Shown here: positions 31,239-39,231 of the stretch, piece by piece
Layout of the letters: each line of letters begins with the position of its first letter
Position numbering within the stretch: the stretch's first letter is position 1
NCBI GenBank assembly: GCA_021268355.1
Contig: JAJETY010000008.1
Location: forward strand, 1 to 45,982
Origin: Candidatus Nitrosopumilus sp.
GTDB lineage: Archaea; Thermoproteota; Nitrososphaeria; Nitrososphaerales; Nitrosopumilaceae
Direction of reading: 5' to 3'
DNA length: 45,982 nucleotides
Made by a program: the position numbers and the translations under genes
The notes under the pieces: model-generated
Database searches by the model: none
The model's input: only the letters and a program-made list of their open reading frames with translations
Told to the model about the DNA's origin: nothing

Positions 31239-32438
31239 ATGACTAAAAAAGGAATTCTTGCATTTTCGGGAGGATTAGATACTTCTGTTGTTGTAAAATA
31301 TCTACAAGACGAACATGACATGGATGTTGTAACAGTTACTGTGGATGTGGGTCAAGGAGAAGACAATAAAAAAATTGCAGCAAAGGCAAAAAAGTTAGGA
31401 GTAAAAAAACACTACAACATTGATGCTAGAAAGGAGTTTGTCAAAGATTACATTTTCCCTTCAATTAAAGCAAATGCACTTTATCAAAAGAAGTATTGTT
31501 TAGCAACAGCACTTGCGAGACCATTAATCGCTGAGAAAGTTTTAGAGATTGCAAAAAAAGAAAAAGTTACATCATTAGCACATGGTTGTTCAGGAAAAGG
31601 AAATGACCAAGTACGTTTTGACATCACATTACGTTCTGGTTCTAACTTACCGATCATAGCACCTATTCGCGATAAAAATTTAGATAGAGTTACAGAATTA
31701 AAGTTTGCAAAAAAACATGGAATAGAAATCGATAATGTAGCAAAAAAATTCAGTATTGACCAAAACCTATGGGGAAGAGCAATTGAAGGTGGAGTATTAG
31801 AGGATCCATACAATGAACCACCTGATGATGCATTCATTTGGGTTAAGACAAAAAATCTTCCAGACAAACCAACATACTTGGAAATTATATTTGAAAAAGG
31901 AATTCCTGTAGGAGTTGATGGAAAAACAATGGACGGTCAAAAACTAATTGAATACATCAATAAAAAAGCAGGAGATGCAGGAGTAGGAATTGTTGATCAT
32001 ATTGAAGACAGAGTGGTCGGAATTAAATCGAGAGAAGTCTATGAGACACCAGCTGCAACTTGTTTAATTGAAGCACATTCAGATTTAGAAAAAATGGTTC
32101 ATACAAAACATGAGAACAAATTCAAATCAATTATTGATGATGAGTGGGCATATCTAGCATATTCTGGATTATGGCAAGATCCATTAAAATCAGATTTAGA
32201 TGGATTTATCGAGGCATCACAAAATCCAGTTTCAGGTACTGTCAAACTAAAGCTCTACAAAGGTAGTCTAAGGGTAGTTGGAAGAAAATCTAAGAATTCA
32301 CTTTACAGTCATGAGATTGCCACATATGGTACAGAATCCACATTTGACCAAAGATTGGCCAAAGGATTTGTAGAATTATGGGGAATGCAATCAACAGAAG
32401 CTAATAAATTACAAAAGAAAAGGTCAAAAAAAACATGA
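31239..32438 (+). CDS. argG: Argininosuccinate synthase
   Basis: 399 residues, standard length. ATP pyrophosphatase P-loop AFSGGLDTSVV (8-18), citrulline/aspartate site blocks CLATALARPLIAEK, AHGCSGKGNDQVRF and EDRVVGIKSREVYETPAA near the middle. Catalyses ATP-dependent joining of citrulline and aspartate in arginine synthesis. First gene of a long unit whose next gene, lysW, overlaps its stop (ATGA). This coupling ties arginine formation to carrier-based ornithine synthesis. Confidence 0.97.
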   Translation: MTKKGILAFSGGLDTSVVVKYLQDEHDMDVVTVTVDVGQGEDNKKIAAKAKKLGVKKHYNIDARKEFVKDYIFPSIKANALYQKKYCLATALARPLIAEKVLEIAKKEKVTSLAHGCSGKGNDQVRFDITLRSGSNLPIIAPIRDKNLDRVTELKFAKKHGIEIDNVAKKFSIDQNLWGRAIEGGVLEDPYNEPPDDAFIWVKTKNLPDKPTYLEIIFEKGIPVGVDGKTMDGQKLIEYINKKAGDAGVGIVDHIEDRVVGIKSREVYETPAATCLIEAHSDLEKMVHTKHENKFKSIIDDEWAYLAYSGLWQDPLKSDLDGFIEASQNPVSGTVKLKLYKGSLRVVGRKSKNSLYSHEIATYGTESTFDQRLAKGFVELWGMQSTEANKLQKKRSKKT

Positions 32439-32602
32439 ACTGCCCAGAATGTGACGCAACACTAAACATCCCAGACGATGCCGCAGTAGGAGAAATTGTC
32501 TCCTGTCCTGATTGTGGTGCTGACTTTGAAATCGCAAAAAAAGACGGATCAAATGTTGAGCTAAAACAAGCAGAAAGCGTAGGCGAAGACTGGGGAGAGT
32601 AA
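32435..32602 (+). CDS. lysW: LysW carrier protein 1 (C-terminal ...EDWGE)
   Basis: 55 residues: zinc-ribbon-like N-terminus (MNCPECDATLNIPDD, then CPDCGADF) and the canonical carrier tail ending EDWGE. In the LysW pathway the gamma-carboxyl of this terminal Glu is joined to the amino group of alpha-aminoadipate or glutamate, which then stays carrier-bound during phosphorylation, reduction and amination. ATGA overlap with argG and 1-base overlap with the next ligase gene show tight coupling; neighbours suggest this copy serves mainly the ornithine/arginine branch. Confidence 0.95.
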   Translation: MNCPECDATLNIPDDAAVGEIVSCPDCGADFEIAKKDGSNVELKQAESVGEDWGE

Positions 32603-33459
32603 TGTCAAAAGTCTGTATTGTGTTTGACCGGCTTAGAGCCGAGGAGAAGATGCTTCAGAAAGAGGCAGCTGAACTTGGACATGATCCAGTGATGTTAGAT
32701 GCAAAGATCACACAAGTCAATACAGATAGTAAGAAAGGAGATTTTGATTTAGGAGATGTTGTTTTAGAAAGATGTGTAAGCTACTTTAGAGGATTACACT
32801 TTACTGCAAGCCTTGAATTCATGGACATTCCTGTTCTAAACAAGTTTGAGGTAGCAAGTGTTTGTGGAAACAAAATGTTTATGACATTACTTTTGAAAAA
32901 AGCTGGAGTTCCAACACCAAAAACATATTTCTCATTTACAAGTGAAAGTGCAGCTGAGAATTTAGAGAAAGTAGGATATCCACTAGTAATCAAACCAGTA
33001 ATTGGTAGTTGGGGGAGAGGGGTGATGCCAATCAAAGATAAAGATACATTTGATGCAATTTCAGAGATTAGAGATATTACAGATAGTCCTCATGACAGAA
33101 TTTACTATTTGCAAGAATTAGTGGAAAGACCACCCAGAGATATCAGAGTTATAACGGTAGGAGATCAGCCAATTGCTGCAATGTACAGAAAGTCTTCAGG
33201 TGGATTTAAGACAAACATAGCTCTTGGTGCCGATCCAGAGCTTTGTGAGATCACAAAAGAGATGGAGGATATGGCAATTAAAGCATCAAAAGCAATGGGT
33301 GGCGGGATTCTAGGAATTGATATGATGGAGGATGACAAGAATGGTCTAGTTGTTCACGAAGTCAACAATACTGTAGAATTCAAAGGATTAGCAAGAGTTG
33401 CACAACGAAATATACCAAAAGAAATGGTAGAATTTGCTCTAAACTACGTTAGGAAATAA
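32602..33459 (+). CDS. argX: LysW-glutamate ligase (ArgX-like; RimK/ATP-grasp family)
   Basis: 285 residues of the RimK-type ATP-grasp ligases: KPVIGSWGRG (131-140), ERPPRDIRV, and the metal/ATP site GIDMMED and VHEVNN (251-256). Between the strands, the substrate-recognition loop reads SSGGFKTN (198-205); GF in this loop is what glutamate-specific ArgX has, as against the HW form in LysX, and the arginine neighbours agree. It attaches Glu to LysW 1. Starts within the lysW stop (TAATG). Confidence 0.88.
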   Translation: MSKVCIVFDRLRAEEKMLQKEAAELGHDPVMLDAKITQVNTDSKKGDFDLGDVVLERCVSYFRGLHFTASLEFMDIPVLNKFEVASVCGNKMFMTLLLKKAGVPTPKTYFSFTSESAAENLEKVGYPLVIKPVIGSWGRGVMPIKDKDTFDAISEIRDITDSPHDRIYYLQELVERPPRDIRVITVGDQPIAAMYRKSSGGFKTNIALGADPELCEITKEMEDMAIKASKAMGGGILGIDMMEDDKNGLVVHEVNNTVEFKGLARVAQRNIPKEMVEFALNYVRK

Positions 33460-33484
33460 ATTATACTTCATTTCGAAGAGGATT

Positions 33485-34534
33485 ATGATGAAAGTAGGTG
33501 TTGTAGGAGCATCAGGATACGTAGGAGGAGAAACTCTACGTCTTTTGGTCAATCACCCAGACGTTGAGATCACCACAGTCACATCAAGACAACATGTTGG
33601 AGAGTATCTTCATAGAGTACAACCAAGTTTGAAAGGTTTTACCGATCTGACTTTCTCAGAATTAGATTATGACAAATTAACTGACAAGTGTGATTTGGTT
33701 TTCACAGCAGTACCACATGGAACTGCTACTGAAATTGTAAAAGCACTCTATGACAGAGGTGTGAAAATTATTGATTTGAGTGCAGATTACAGATTACATG
33801 ATCAGGAAGCATATGACAAGTGGTATGGTTGGGAGCATCCACATCCAGATTATTTGCCTAAATCAGTTTTTGGTGTACCAGAATTACACAGAGAAGAAAT
33901 CAGAAAAGCACAACTTGTTTCATGTCCAGGATGCATGGCAGTAACATCAATGCTAGCATTAGCACCATTAATTCGAAATGACATTATTGATACAGAACAT
34001 ATAGTAGTTGATTCTAAAATTGGTTCATCAGGTGCAGGTTCTGGTTCAGGAACTGCACATGCAATGAGAGCAGGAGTCATCAGACCATACAAACCAGCAA
34101 AACACAGACACACTGGAGAGATTGAACAAGAGCTAAGTGAAATCGCAGGAAAGAAGATTCATGTATCAATGAGTCCACATGCAGTAGATGTAGTTCGTGG
34201 AATTCTTTGTACAAACCACACATTCATGAAAAAAGATATGGAAGAAAAAGAGTTGTGGAAATTATATCGTCAAACTTATGGTGAAGAAAGATTTGTAAGA
34301 TTAATCCGAGACAAAAAAGGATTATACAAATTCCCAGATCCAAAATTCTTGGTCGGTTCAAACTTTTGTGATATAGGATTTGATTTAGACGAAGACAACC
34401 ACAGATTAATTGCGTTATCTGCATCAGATAACCTAATGAAAGGTGCAGCGGGTTCTGCCATCCAAAACATGAATGTAATGTGTGGTTTTGATGAAATGGA
34501 CGGACTAAGATACACTCCGTTAACACCAGTTTAG
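33485..34534 (+). CDS. argC: LysW-carrier acyl-phosphate reductase (ArgC/LysY)
   Basis: 349 residues of N-acetyl-gamma-glutamyl-phosphate reductase fold: NADP-binding GVVGASGYVGGETLRLL (about 4-20), catalytic Cys in VSCPGCMAVTSM (about 140-151) and a downstream HRHTGEIEQEL segment with the substrate-site His. In LysW systems this enzyme reduces the carrier-bound acyl phosphate to the semialdehyde for both lysine and ornithine. Two adjacent ATGs (33485, 33488). 25 bases after argX with purine-rich sequence before the start. Confidence 0.92.
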   Translation: MMKVGVVGASGYVGGETLRLLVNHPDVEITTVTSRQHVGEYLHRVQPSLKGFTDLTFSELDYDKLTDKCDLVFTAVPHGTATEIVKALYDRGVKIIDLSADYRLHDQEAYDKWYGWEHPHPDYLPKSVFGVPELHREEIRKAQLVSCPGCMAVTSMLALAPLIRNDIIDTEHIVVDSKIGSSGAGSGSGTAHAMRAGVIRPYKPAKHRHTGEIEQELSEIAGKKIHVSMSPHAVDVVRGILCTNHTFMKKDMEEKELWKLYRQTYGEERFVRLIRDKKGLYKFPDPKFLVGSNFCDIGFDLDEDNHRLIALSASDNLMKGAAGSAIQNMNVMCGFDEMDGLRYTPLTPV

Positions 34535-34536
34535 AA

Positions 34537-35340
34537 ATGATTACTATCAAAATCGGTGGTAGTGTAGTAGATGATTTACATCCATCAACAATCGCAGATA
34601 TCAAAAAAGTTGCAGAAACAGAAGGAGTAATTCTAGTTCATGGTGGAGGTAAAGAAGTTACCAAAGTTTGTGAACAACTAGGAAAAGAACCAAAATTTGT
34701 TACTTCTCCAAGTGGAATCAAAAGTAGATACACTGACAAGGAGACTGCAGAAATTTTTACAATGGTGATGTCAGGTAGGATTAACAAGACTATTGTTCAG
34801 ATGCTTCAAAAAAATGGTATTAATGCGATTGGATTGTCAGGTGTGGATGCCAAAGTTATAGTGGCAGACAGAAAAAAGAAGTTATTTATCATAAATGAAA
34901 AAGGGCGAAAACAAGCAATTGATGGTGGTTATACGGGAAAAATCAGAGAAGTCAATGCTAGTTTCATAAAATCACTCTTAGAACAAGGTCTTACGCCTGT
35001 AATTTCACCTATTGCGATTAGCGAAGAATCAGAGTTCCTAAACGTAGATGGAGACAGAGCAGCAGCATATGTTGCAGGAAAAGTAGGCAGTGACAAAGTA
35101 TTATTCATTACAAATGTGGACGGTTTATTGATGGATGACAAAGTTGTTCCTAAACTAACATTAGCTGAAGCAAAAGAGATTAGGCCTAAGATTGGACCAG
35201 GAATGGAAAAGAAGATTTTAGCTTCAACGGAGGCATTAGATATGGGAGTTAAAATAGCATTAATTGCAAATGGTCAAAAAGAAAATCCAATTTCATCTGC
35301 CATTTCACATGACAATTGTACGGTGATTGAACATGAGTGA
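34537..35340 (+). CDS. argB: LysW-carrier aminoadipate/glutamate kinase (ArgB/LysZ)
   Basis: 267 residues of the amino-acid kinase family: KIGGSVVDD at the N-terminus (about 5-13), VHGGGKEV (about 34-41) and the nucleotide-site SEFLNVDGDRAAAYVA and VLFITNVDGLL blocks. In carrier-based synthesis it phosphorylates the side-chain carboxyl of LysW-bound aminoadipate or glutamate. Starts 2 bases after the argC stop and overlaps argD by 8 bases. Confidence 0.93.
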   Translation: MITIKIGGSVVDDLHPSTIADIKKVAETEGVILVHGGGKEVTKVCEQLGKEPKFVTSPSGIKSRYTDKETAEIFTMVMSGRINKTIVQMLQKNGINAIGLSGVDAKVIVADRKKKLFIINEKGRKQAIDGGYTGKIREVNASFIKSLLEQGLTPVISPIAISEESEFLNVDGDRAAAYVAGKVGSDKVLFITNVDGLLMDDKVVPKLTLAEAKEIRPKIGPGMEKKILASTEALDMGVKIALIANGQKENPISSAISHDNCTVIEHE

Positions 35341-36514
35341 AGATCAGTACATGGGCAATCTCTATCAGAGATTTCCAGTAACAGTTGAAAAAGGAAAAGG
35401 CGCACATGTTTGGGATGTGAATGGCAAAGAATACATTGATTGTATGGGAGGATACGGAGTCGCTTTAGTTGGACATCAAAATCAAAGAGTAAACAATGCA
35501 ATCAAAGAGCAAGTCGACAAAATTATCACAGTACACAGTTCTCTGTACAATAAAACAAGAGAGGAGTTTTTAAAAACACTCATTGGTTTAGCGCCAAAAG
35601 GACTAACACAGGTACATCTCAACAACAGCGGCGCAGAAGCAATTGAAGCTGCAATCAAGTTTGCAAGAAAGTTTACAGGTAAAAAAGGAATGGTTGCAAT
35701 GAAAGGTTCCTATCACGGTAAATCATACGGAGCATTATCACTAACATTCAATCCAAAATACAAAAAAGCATTTGCTCCACTGGTGGAAAAAGTTTCTTTT
35801 GCATCATTTGGAGATATAGAATCACTAAAAGAAGTAATTGATGACGATACTGCATTTGTTATTTTAGAACCAATTCAAGGTGAGAGTGGAATTAATGTTG
35901 CTCCAGATGGATTTTTGCAAGATGTCAGAAAGCTTTGTGACGAGAAAGGAATTCTTTTGATTTTTGACGAAATACAAGCAGGTTTAGGAAGGACTGGACG
36001 ATTATGGGCTTGTGATTATTGGAACACAGCGCCAGATATTTTGTGTTTAGCAAAAGGGATTGCAGGAGGAGTTCCAATGGGTGCAACTCTTGTTAGACCA
36101 GACATATTAGATTCAATGAGTAAAGGTGAACACTCCTCAACTTTCGGTGGAAATCCAATTTCATGTGCTGCTGGAATCGCAGCACTCAAATCAATTACAG
36201 AGGATGGGTTGATCGAAAATTCTGAAAAGATGGGAAAGATTTTCAGAGAAGGTCTAGAAAAATTAAAAGAAAAACACAACATGATTAGAGAGATTCGCGG
36301 AAAAGGACTGATGATAGGTGTTGAGATGAAGTTTGAAGTTAAAGATATCTTGATGGGTTTAATCAAAGAAGGCGTTCTCATGTTGTATTCGGGACGAAAT
36401 ATCCTTAGAATATTACCTCCATTAGTAATTACTGAAGAAGACATAACAAAAGTTTTAGATGCTTTAGATACAATACTAACCGAAGAGGAGGAGAAGAGAA
36501 ATGATCAAGGATAA
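35333..36514 (+). CDS. argD: LysW-carrier semialdehyde aminotransferase (ArgD/LysJ)
   Basis: About 393 residues, class III PLP aminotransferase. Marks: NNSGAEAIEAAIKFARKFTG (PLP phosphate binding), LIFDEIQAGLGRTGR with the Asp that pairs with the PLP ring nitrogen, and CLAKGIAGGVPMG carrying the PLP-binding Lys. It aminates the carrier-bound semialdehyde at the future epsilon/delta position. I choose ATG 35333 (overlapping the argB stop by 8 bases); a TTG at 35327 is also in frame. Confidence 0.93.
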   Translation: MSEDQYMGNLYQRFPVTVEKGKGAHVWDVNGKEYIDCMGGYGVALVGHQNQRVNNAIKEQVDKIITVHSSLYNKTREEFLKTLIGLAPKGLTQVHLNNSGAEAIEAAIKFARKFTGKKGMVAMKGSYHGKSYGALSLTFNPKYKKAFAPLVEKVSFASFGDIESLKEVIDDDTAFVILEPIQGESGINVAPDGFLQDVRKLCDEKGILLIFDEIQAGLGRTGRLWACDYWNTAPDILCLAKGIAGGVPMGATLVRPDILDSMSKGEHSSTFGGNPISCAAGIAALKSITEDGLIENSEKMGKIFREGLEKLKEKHNMIREIRGKGLMIGVEMKFEVKDILMGLIKEGVLMLYSGRNILRILPPLVITEEDITKVLDALDTILTEEEEKRNDQG

Positions 36515-36920
36515 CATTGATGAAAAAATTATAGGATATCTAAAAGAGGATTCAAGAGAATCATTTGTAGATATTGGAAAGAAGCTCAAGCTCTCAGAAT
36601 CAGCAGTTAGAAGACGGGTAAAAAATCTCTTAGGTAATGGAACAATCAAAAAATTCACTTTGGAATTAGGAGAAGAAAATGCAACTAGTGCAATTGTATT
36701 GGTGTCAGTTGATTCAGCAACCGATACATCAAAGGTTTCTCTTAAGCTTGCAAAGCTTGATGGTGTCAAAACAGTTTACGAGATTACAGGTCAATACGAC
36801 ATTACAACAATTATGAGCGCCTCTAGTATTGCAGATATTAACAATAGTATTGATGCTTTAAGAAAAATTCCCGGCGTTGTAGACACCAATACTGTGATAA
36901 TCCTTAGAAAAGTCATCTGA
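36501..36920 (+). CDS. lysM: Lrp/AsnC-family regulator (LysM-like)
   Basis: 139 residues: an N-terminal helix-turn-helix (KLKLSESAVRRRVKNLL, about 28-44) and a C-terminal RAM/ACT-like ligand-binding domain (about 65-135). A Lrp-type LysM regulates the lysine genes of Sulfolobus, and this gene overlaps the end of argD, preceded by a strong GAGGAGGAG ribosome binding stretch. Ligand probably lysine or arginine. Its probable target is the promoter at 36990-37036, immediately downstream. Confidence 0.85.
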   Translation: MIKDNIDEKIIGYLKEDSRESFVDIGKKLKLSESAVRRRVKNLLGNGTIKKFTLELGEENATSAIVLVSVDSATDTSKVSLKLAKLDGVKTVYEITGQYDITTIMSASSIADINNSIDALRKIPGVVDTNTVIILRKVI

Positions 36921-36992
36921 GACGACTTTCGTTTCAATTTTTTGATTAGAAACTACTTTAGGATCTATTTCACTCATTTTCAACGAAGATAG

Positions 36993-37030
36993 TACGAATA
37001 TGTTTATATCATCAATTTATTACTACGAAT
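36993..37030 (+). promoter_or_regulatory. Promoter of the homocitrate synthase unit with TACGAAT direct repeats
   Basis: TATA box TTTATATC at 37003-37010, about 27-30 bases before the ATG (37037), predicts a leaderless mRNA. It is flanked by two identical heptamers TACGAAT at 36993-36999 and 37024-37030, 31 bp apart (three helical turns), which is the arrangement expected of a multimeric Lrp-type operator; the LysM-like gene is next door. The TATA call is reasonable, the operator is inference. Confidence 0.5.
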
Positions 37031-37036
37031 TCTGTA

Positions 37037-38200
37037 ATGAAAGATCCGAATCACTATGCGAACATCTACAATGCATATGAAAAAAACCCAAAGAAGATCA
37101 AAGTTTTAGATAGTACTCTTAGAGAAGGTGAACAACACCCAGGTGTTTCATTTACAAATAAACAAAGAATCCAGATTGCATGGATGTTAGATTATTTTGG
37201 AGTAGACCAAATTGAAATTTCACCAGTAGTATCAGAAGATCATAAAGAAGCAACTAAAACAATTATCAAGCAAGGACTAAAAGCAGATATTGTTTCTCAT
37301 GGACGTGCACTAAAAGAAGACATTGATGTGTCATTAGATTGTGATGCAAAATGGTGTGCTGCATATTTAGGAATTTCAGATATTCATCTTAAAGATAAAC
37401 TTCGCATTTCAAGAGAAGAAGCAATGGAGAGAGCTGTAGAAACAGTAGAATATGCAAAATCACATGGACTGAAGATAAGATTTACTGTAGAAGATGGAAG
37501 TAGAGCAGAACCAGAATTTTTGCTAAAAGTTTGTAAAGCAATTGAAGAAGCTGGTGTCGACAGAATAAGTTTACCAGACACTGTGGGCATTATGCGTCCT
37601 ATTGGAATGTACAATTTTGTAAAAAAGGTAAGAGATTCAATTGACGTTCCATTAGATGCACATGTTCACAACGATATTGGATTTGCAGTAGCTAATGCTT
37701 TTTCAGCATGTGATGCAGGAGTAGATCAAATCCATACAACTATTGATGGTATTGGAGAAAGAACAGGAATTCCTCCACTTGCAGAAGTTGCAGTTGCTTT
37801 AACATACTTGTACAAATCACCAAATGATTTCAGATTAGACATGTTACAAGATTTATCTAGATTGATTGAAGAGTATACAGCCATCAAGCCTTATGATTCC
37901 AAACCAATTGTTGGTTCTTCTGCATACAAACACAAGGCAGGAACACATCTAGCTGCAATTTTAAGAAATCCTGCTGCATACGAGCCTATCCCTCCTAGAG
38001 CAGTAGGAAACAGAAGAAGAATCGTATTTGGGGAGTTAGCAGGAAAGACAGGAGCAGCCTATCTAATGTCACTGTTAGGATTAGACAAAGATGATGAAAG
38101 TGCAAAAGCAGTTGCTGCAGGATTAAAAGGACTCAGAATGGGAGATCTGATTGAAATCCCACTTGAAGACAGACTTGAAAAAATAATTAACGATAAATAG
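37037..38200 (+). CDS. hcs: Homocitrate synthase (2-isopropylmalate synthase family)
   Basis: 387 residues of the DRE-TIM family: VLDSTLREGEQHPGVSF near the N-terminus (about 23-39; active-site Arg and metal-binding Asp), DAHVHNDIGFAVANAFS with the metal His-x-His, and SAYKHKAGTH with a conserved His. The full-length leucine-regulatory domain of IPMS is absent (IPMS is about 500+ residues), so homocitrate synthase for the aminoadipate lysine pathway is favoured, and the neighbouring lysW-lysX-lysK agree. It condenses 2-oxoglutarate with acetyl-CoA. Confidence 0.85.
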   Translation: MKDPNHYANIYNAYEKNPKKIKVLDSTLREGEQHPGVSFTNKQRIQIAWMLDYFGVDQIEISPVVSEDHKEATKTIIKQGLKADIVSHGRALKEDIDVSLDCDAKWCAAYLGISDIHLKDKLRISREEAMERAVETVEYAKSHGLKIRFTVEDGSRAEPEFLLKVCKAIEEAGVDRISLPDTVGIMRPIGMYNFVKKVRDSIDVPLDAHVHNDIGFAVANAFSACDAGVDQIHTTIDGIGERTGIPPLAEVAVALTYLYKSPNDFRLDMLQDLSRLIEEYTAIKPYDSKPIVGSSAYKHKAGTHLAAILRNPAAYEPIPPRAVGNRRRIVFGELAGKTGAAYLMSLLGLDKDDESAKAVAAGLKGLRMGDLIEIPLEDRLEKIINDK

Positions 38201-38203
38201 AGA

Positions 38204-38210
38204 GGAGGTG
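38204..38210 (+). promoter_or_regulatory. Strong Shine-Dalgarno sequence before lysW 2
   Basis: GGAGGTG lies 11 bases before the lysW 2 ATG (38222). Many starts in this window are leaderless or coupled, so such a complete ribosome binding sequence stands out and suggests high translation of the carrier inside the polycistronic mRNA. Confidence 0.7.
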
Positions 38211-38221
38211 GAGAATAGAAT

Positions 38222-38389
38222 ATGTCAAAATGTGAAGAATGTGATGCAGATATTTCCATTCCTAGTGATGCACTAGAAGGAGAAATTGTAACATGTCCGG
38301 AATGTGGCGCAAGTTTTGAATTAGCAAAAGGTTCAGACGGTTTCGATCTAAAGCCTGCCCAAACGGTTGGCGAGGATTGGGGACAGTGA
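38222..38389 (+). CDS. LysW-like carrier protein 2 (C-terminal ...EDWGQ)
   Basis: 55 residues, clearly LysW: MSKCEECDADIS and TCPECGASFELA zinc-ribbon halves and the tail TVGEDWGQ. The reading at 38369-38389 is GGC GAG GAT TGG GGA CAG TGA, so the last residue is Gln, where the first LysW and known LysWs have Glu, the attachment residue. This paralogue neighbours homocitrate synthase and the LysX-like ligase, so it should serve lysine. Either the Gln side chain is deamidated first, or the alpha-carboxyl is used, or it does something else; see findings. Stop overlaps the ligase start. Confidence 0.92.
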   Translation: MSKCEECDADISIPSDALEGEIVTCPECGASFELAKGSDGFDLKPAQTVGEDWGQ

Positions 38390-39228
38390 GTCCTAAAGTT
38401 ACGATTCTTTATGATACCATCCGTTGGGAAGAAAAAGGCCTACTAGAAGCAGGTAAGAAAAATAATATCAACATACAGATGGTTGATTGTAAGAAGTTAG
38501 CAGTAGACTTGGAAAAAAAGCCTGAGGATTACGGAGTGGTAATTCAAAGATGTGTCAGCTATTACAGAAACTTACATTCAACTGCAGCTCTTGAAGGATT
38601 AGGAGTCAAAGTAATCAATTGTCTTAATACTGGAATCTTTGCAGGAAACAAATTATTCACACATATGCTACTTAAGAAAGCTGGAGTTCCAACTCCAGAT
38701 GCAACTGTTGCATTTTCAAAAGATGCAGCTCTTGAAGCACTAGATTCACAAGGATATCCAAAAGTAATCAAACCAACAGTTGGAAGTTGGGGTAGATTAA
38801 TTTCAAAATTGAATGATAGAGATTCTGCTGAAGGAATTATTGAAAGTAGAGAAAACATGTATCCAATTTATCAAGTTCATTATCTGGAAGAATTTGTAAA
38901 AAGACCACCCAGAGATATTAGAGCAATCATGGTAGGAGACAAAATAGTTGCAGCCATCTATCGTAATTCCAAACATTGGAAAACAAATATGGCACTTGGA
39001 GGAGTTGCAGAACCATGCAAAGTAACACAAGAGATGGAAGAAATGTGTATTAAGGCAAAAAATGCAGTTCAAGGAGATATCGTAGGTGTAGATTTGATGG
39101 AAAGTGAAGAGAAAGGATTAGTGGTACACGAAGTAAATAACACAACGGAATACAAAAACACTGTAAGAGTGTGTGAAGTAGATATTCCTTCTCTAATGCT
39201 AGACTATGCACTGAAGATAGACAAGTAA
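38386..39228 (+). CDS. lysX: LysW-aminoadipate ligase (LysX-like; RimK/ATP-grasp family)
   Basis: 280 residues from a GTG start at 38386 that overlaps the carrier stop (MSPKVTILYDTIRWEEKG); a TTG at 38377 would add three residues inside the carrier's tail and is less likely. ATP-grasp marks: KPTVGSWGRL (129-138), KRPPRDIRA and VHEVNNTTEY. The substrate loop is NSKHWKTN (194-201); the HW form matches Thermus LysX as remembered, specific for alpha-aminoadipate, and contrasts with the GF form of the ArgX-like ligase. About 50% similar to ArgX over its length by eye. It joins aminoadipate to LysW 2. Confidence 0.87.
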   Translation: MSPKVTILYDTIRWEEKGLLEAGKKNNINIQMVDCKKLAVDLEKKPEDYGVVIQRCVSYYRNLHSTAALEGLGVKVINCLNTGIFAGNKLFTHMLLKKAGVPTPDATVAFSKDAALEALDSQGYPKVIKPTVGSWGRLISKLNDRDSAEGIIESRENMYPIYQVHYLEEFVKRPPRDIRAIMVGDKIVAAIYRNSKHWKTNMALGGVAEPCKVTQEMEEMCIKAKNAVQGDIVGVDLMESEEKGLVVHEVNNTTEYKNTVRVCEVDIPSLMLDYALKIDK

Positions 39229-39231
39229 GAA

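Noticed and set aside
38377-38385. TTG start of lysX inside lysW 2
   Set aside because: GTG at 38386 overlaps the lysW 2 stop in the usual coupled way and gives the expected LysX N-terminus; the TTG would only add three extra residues.
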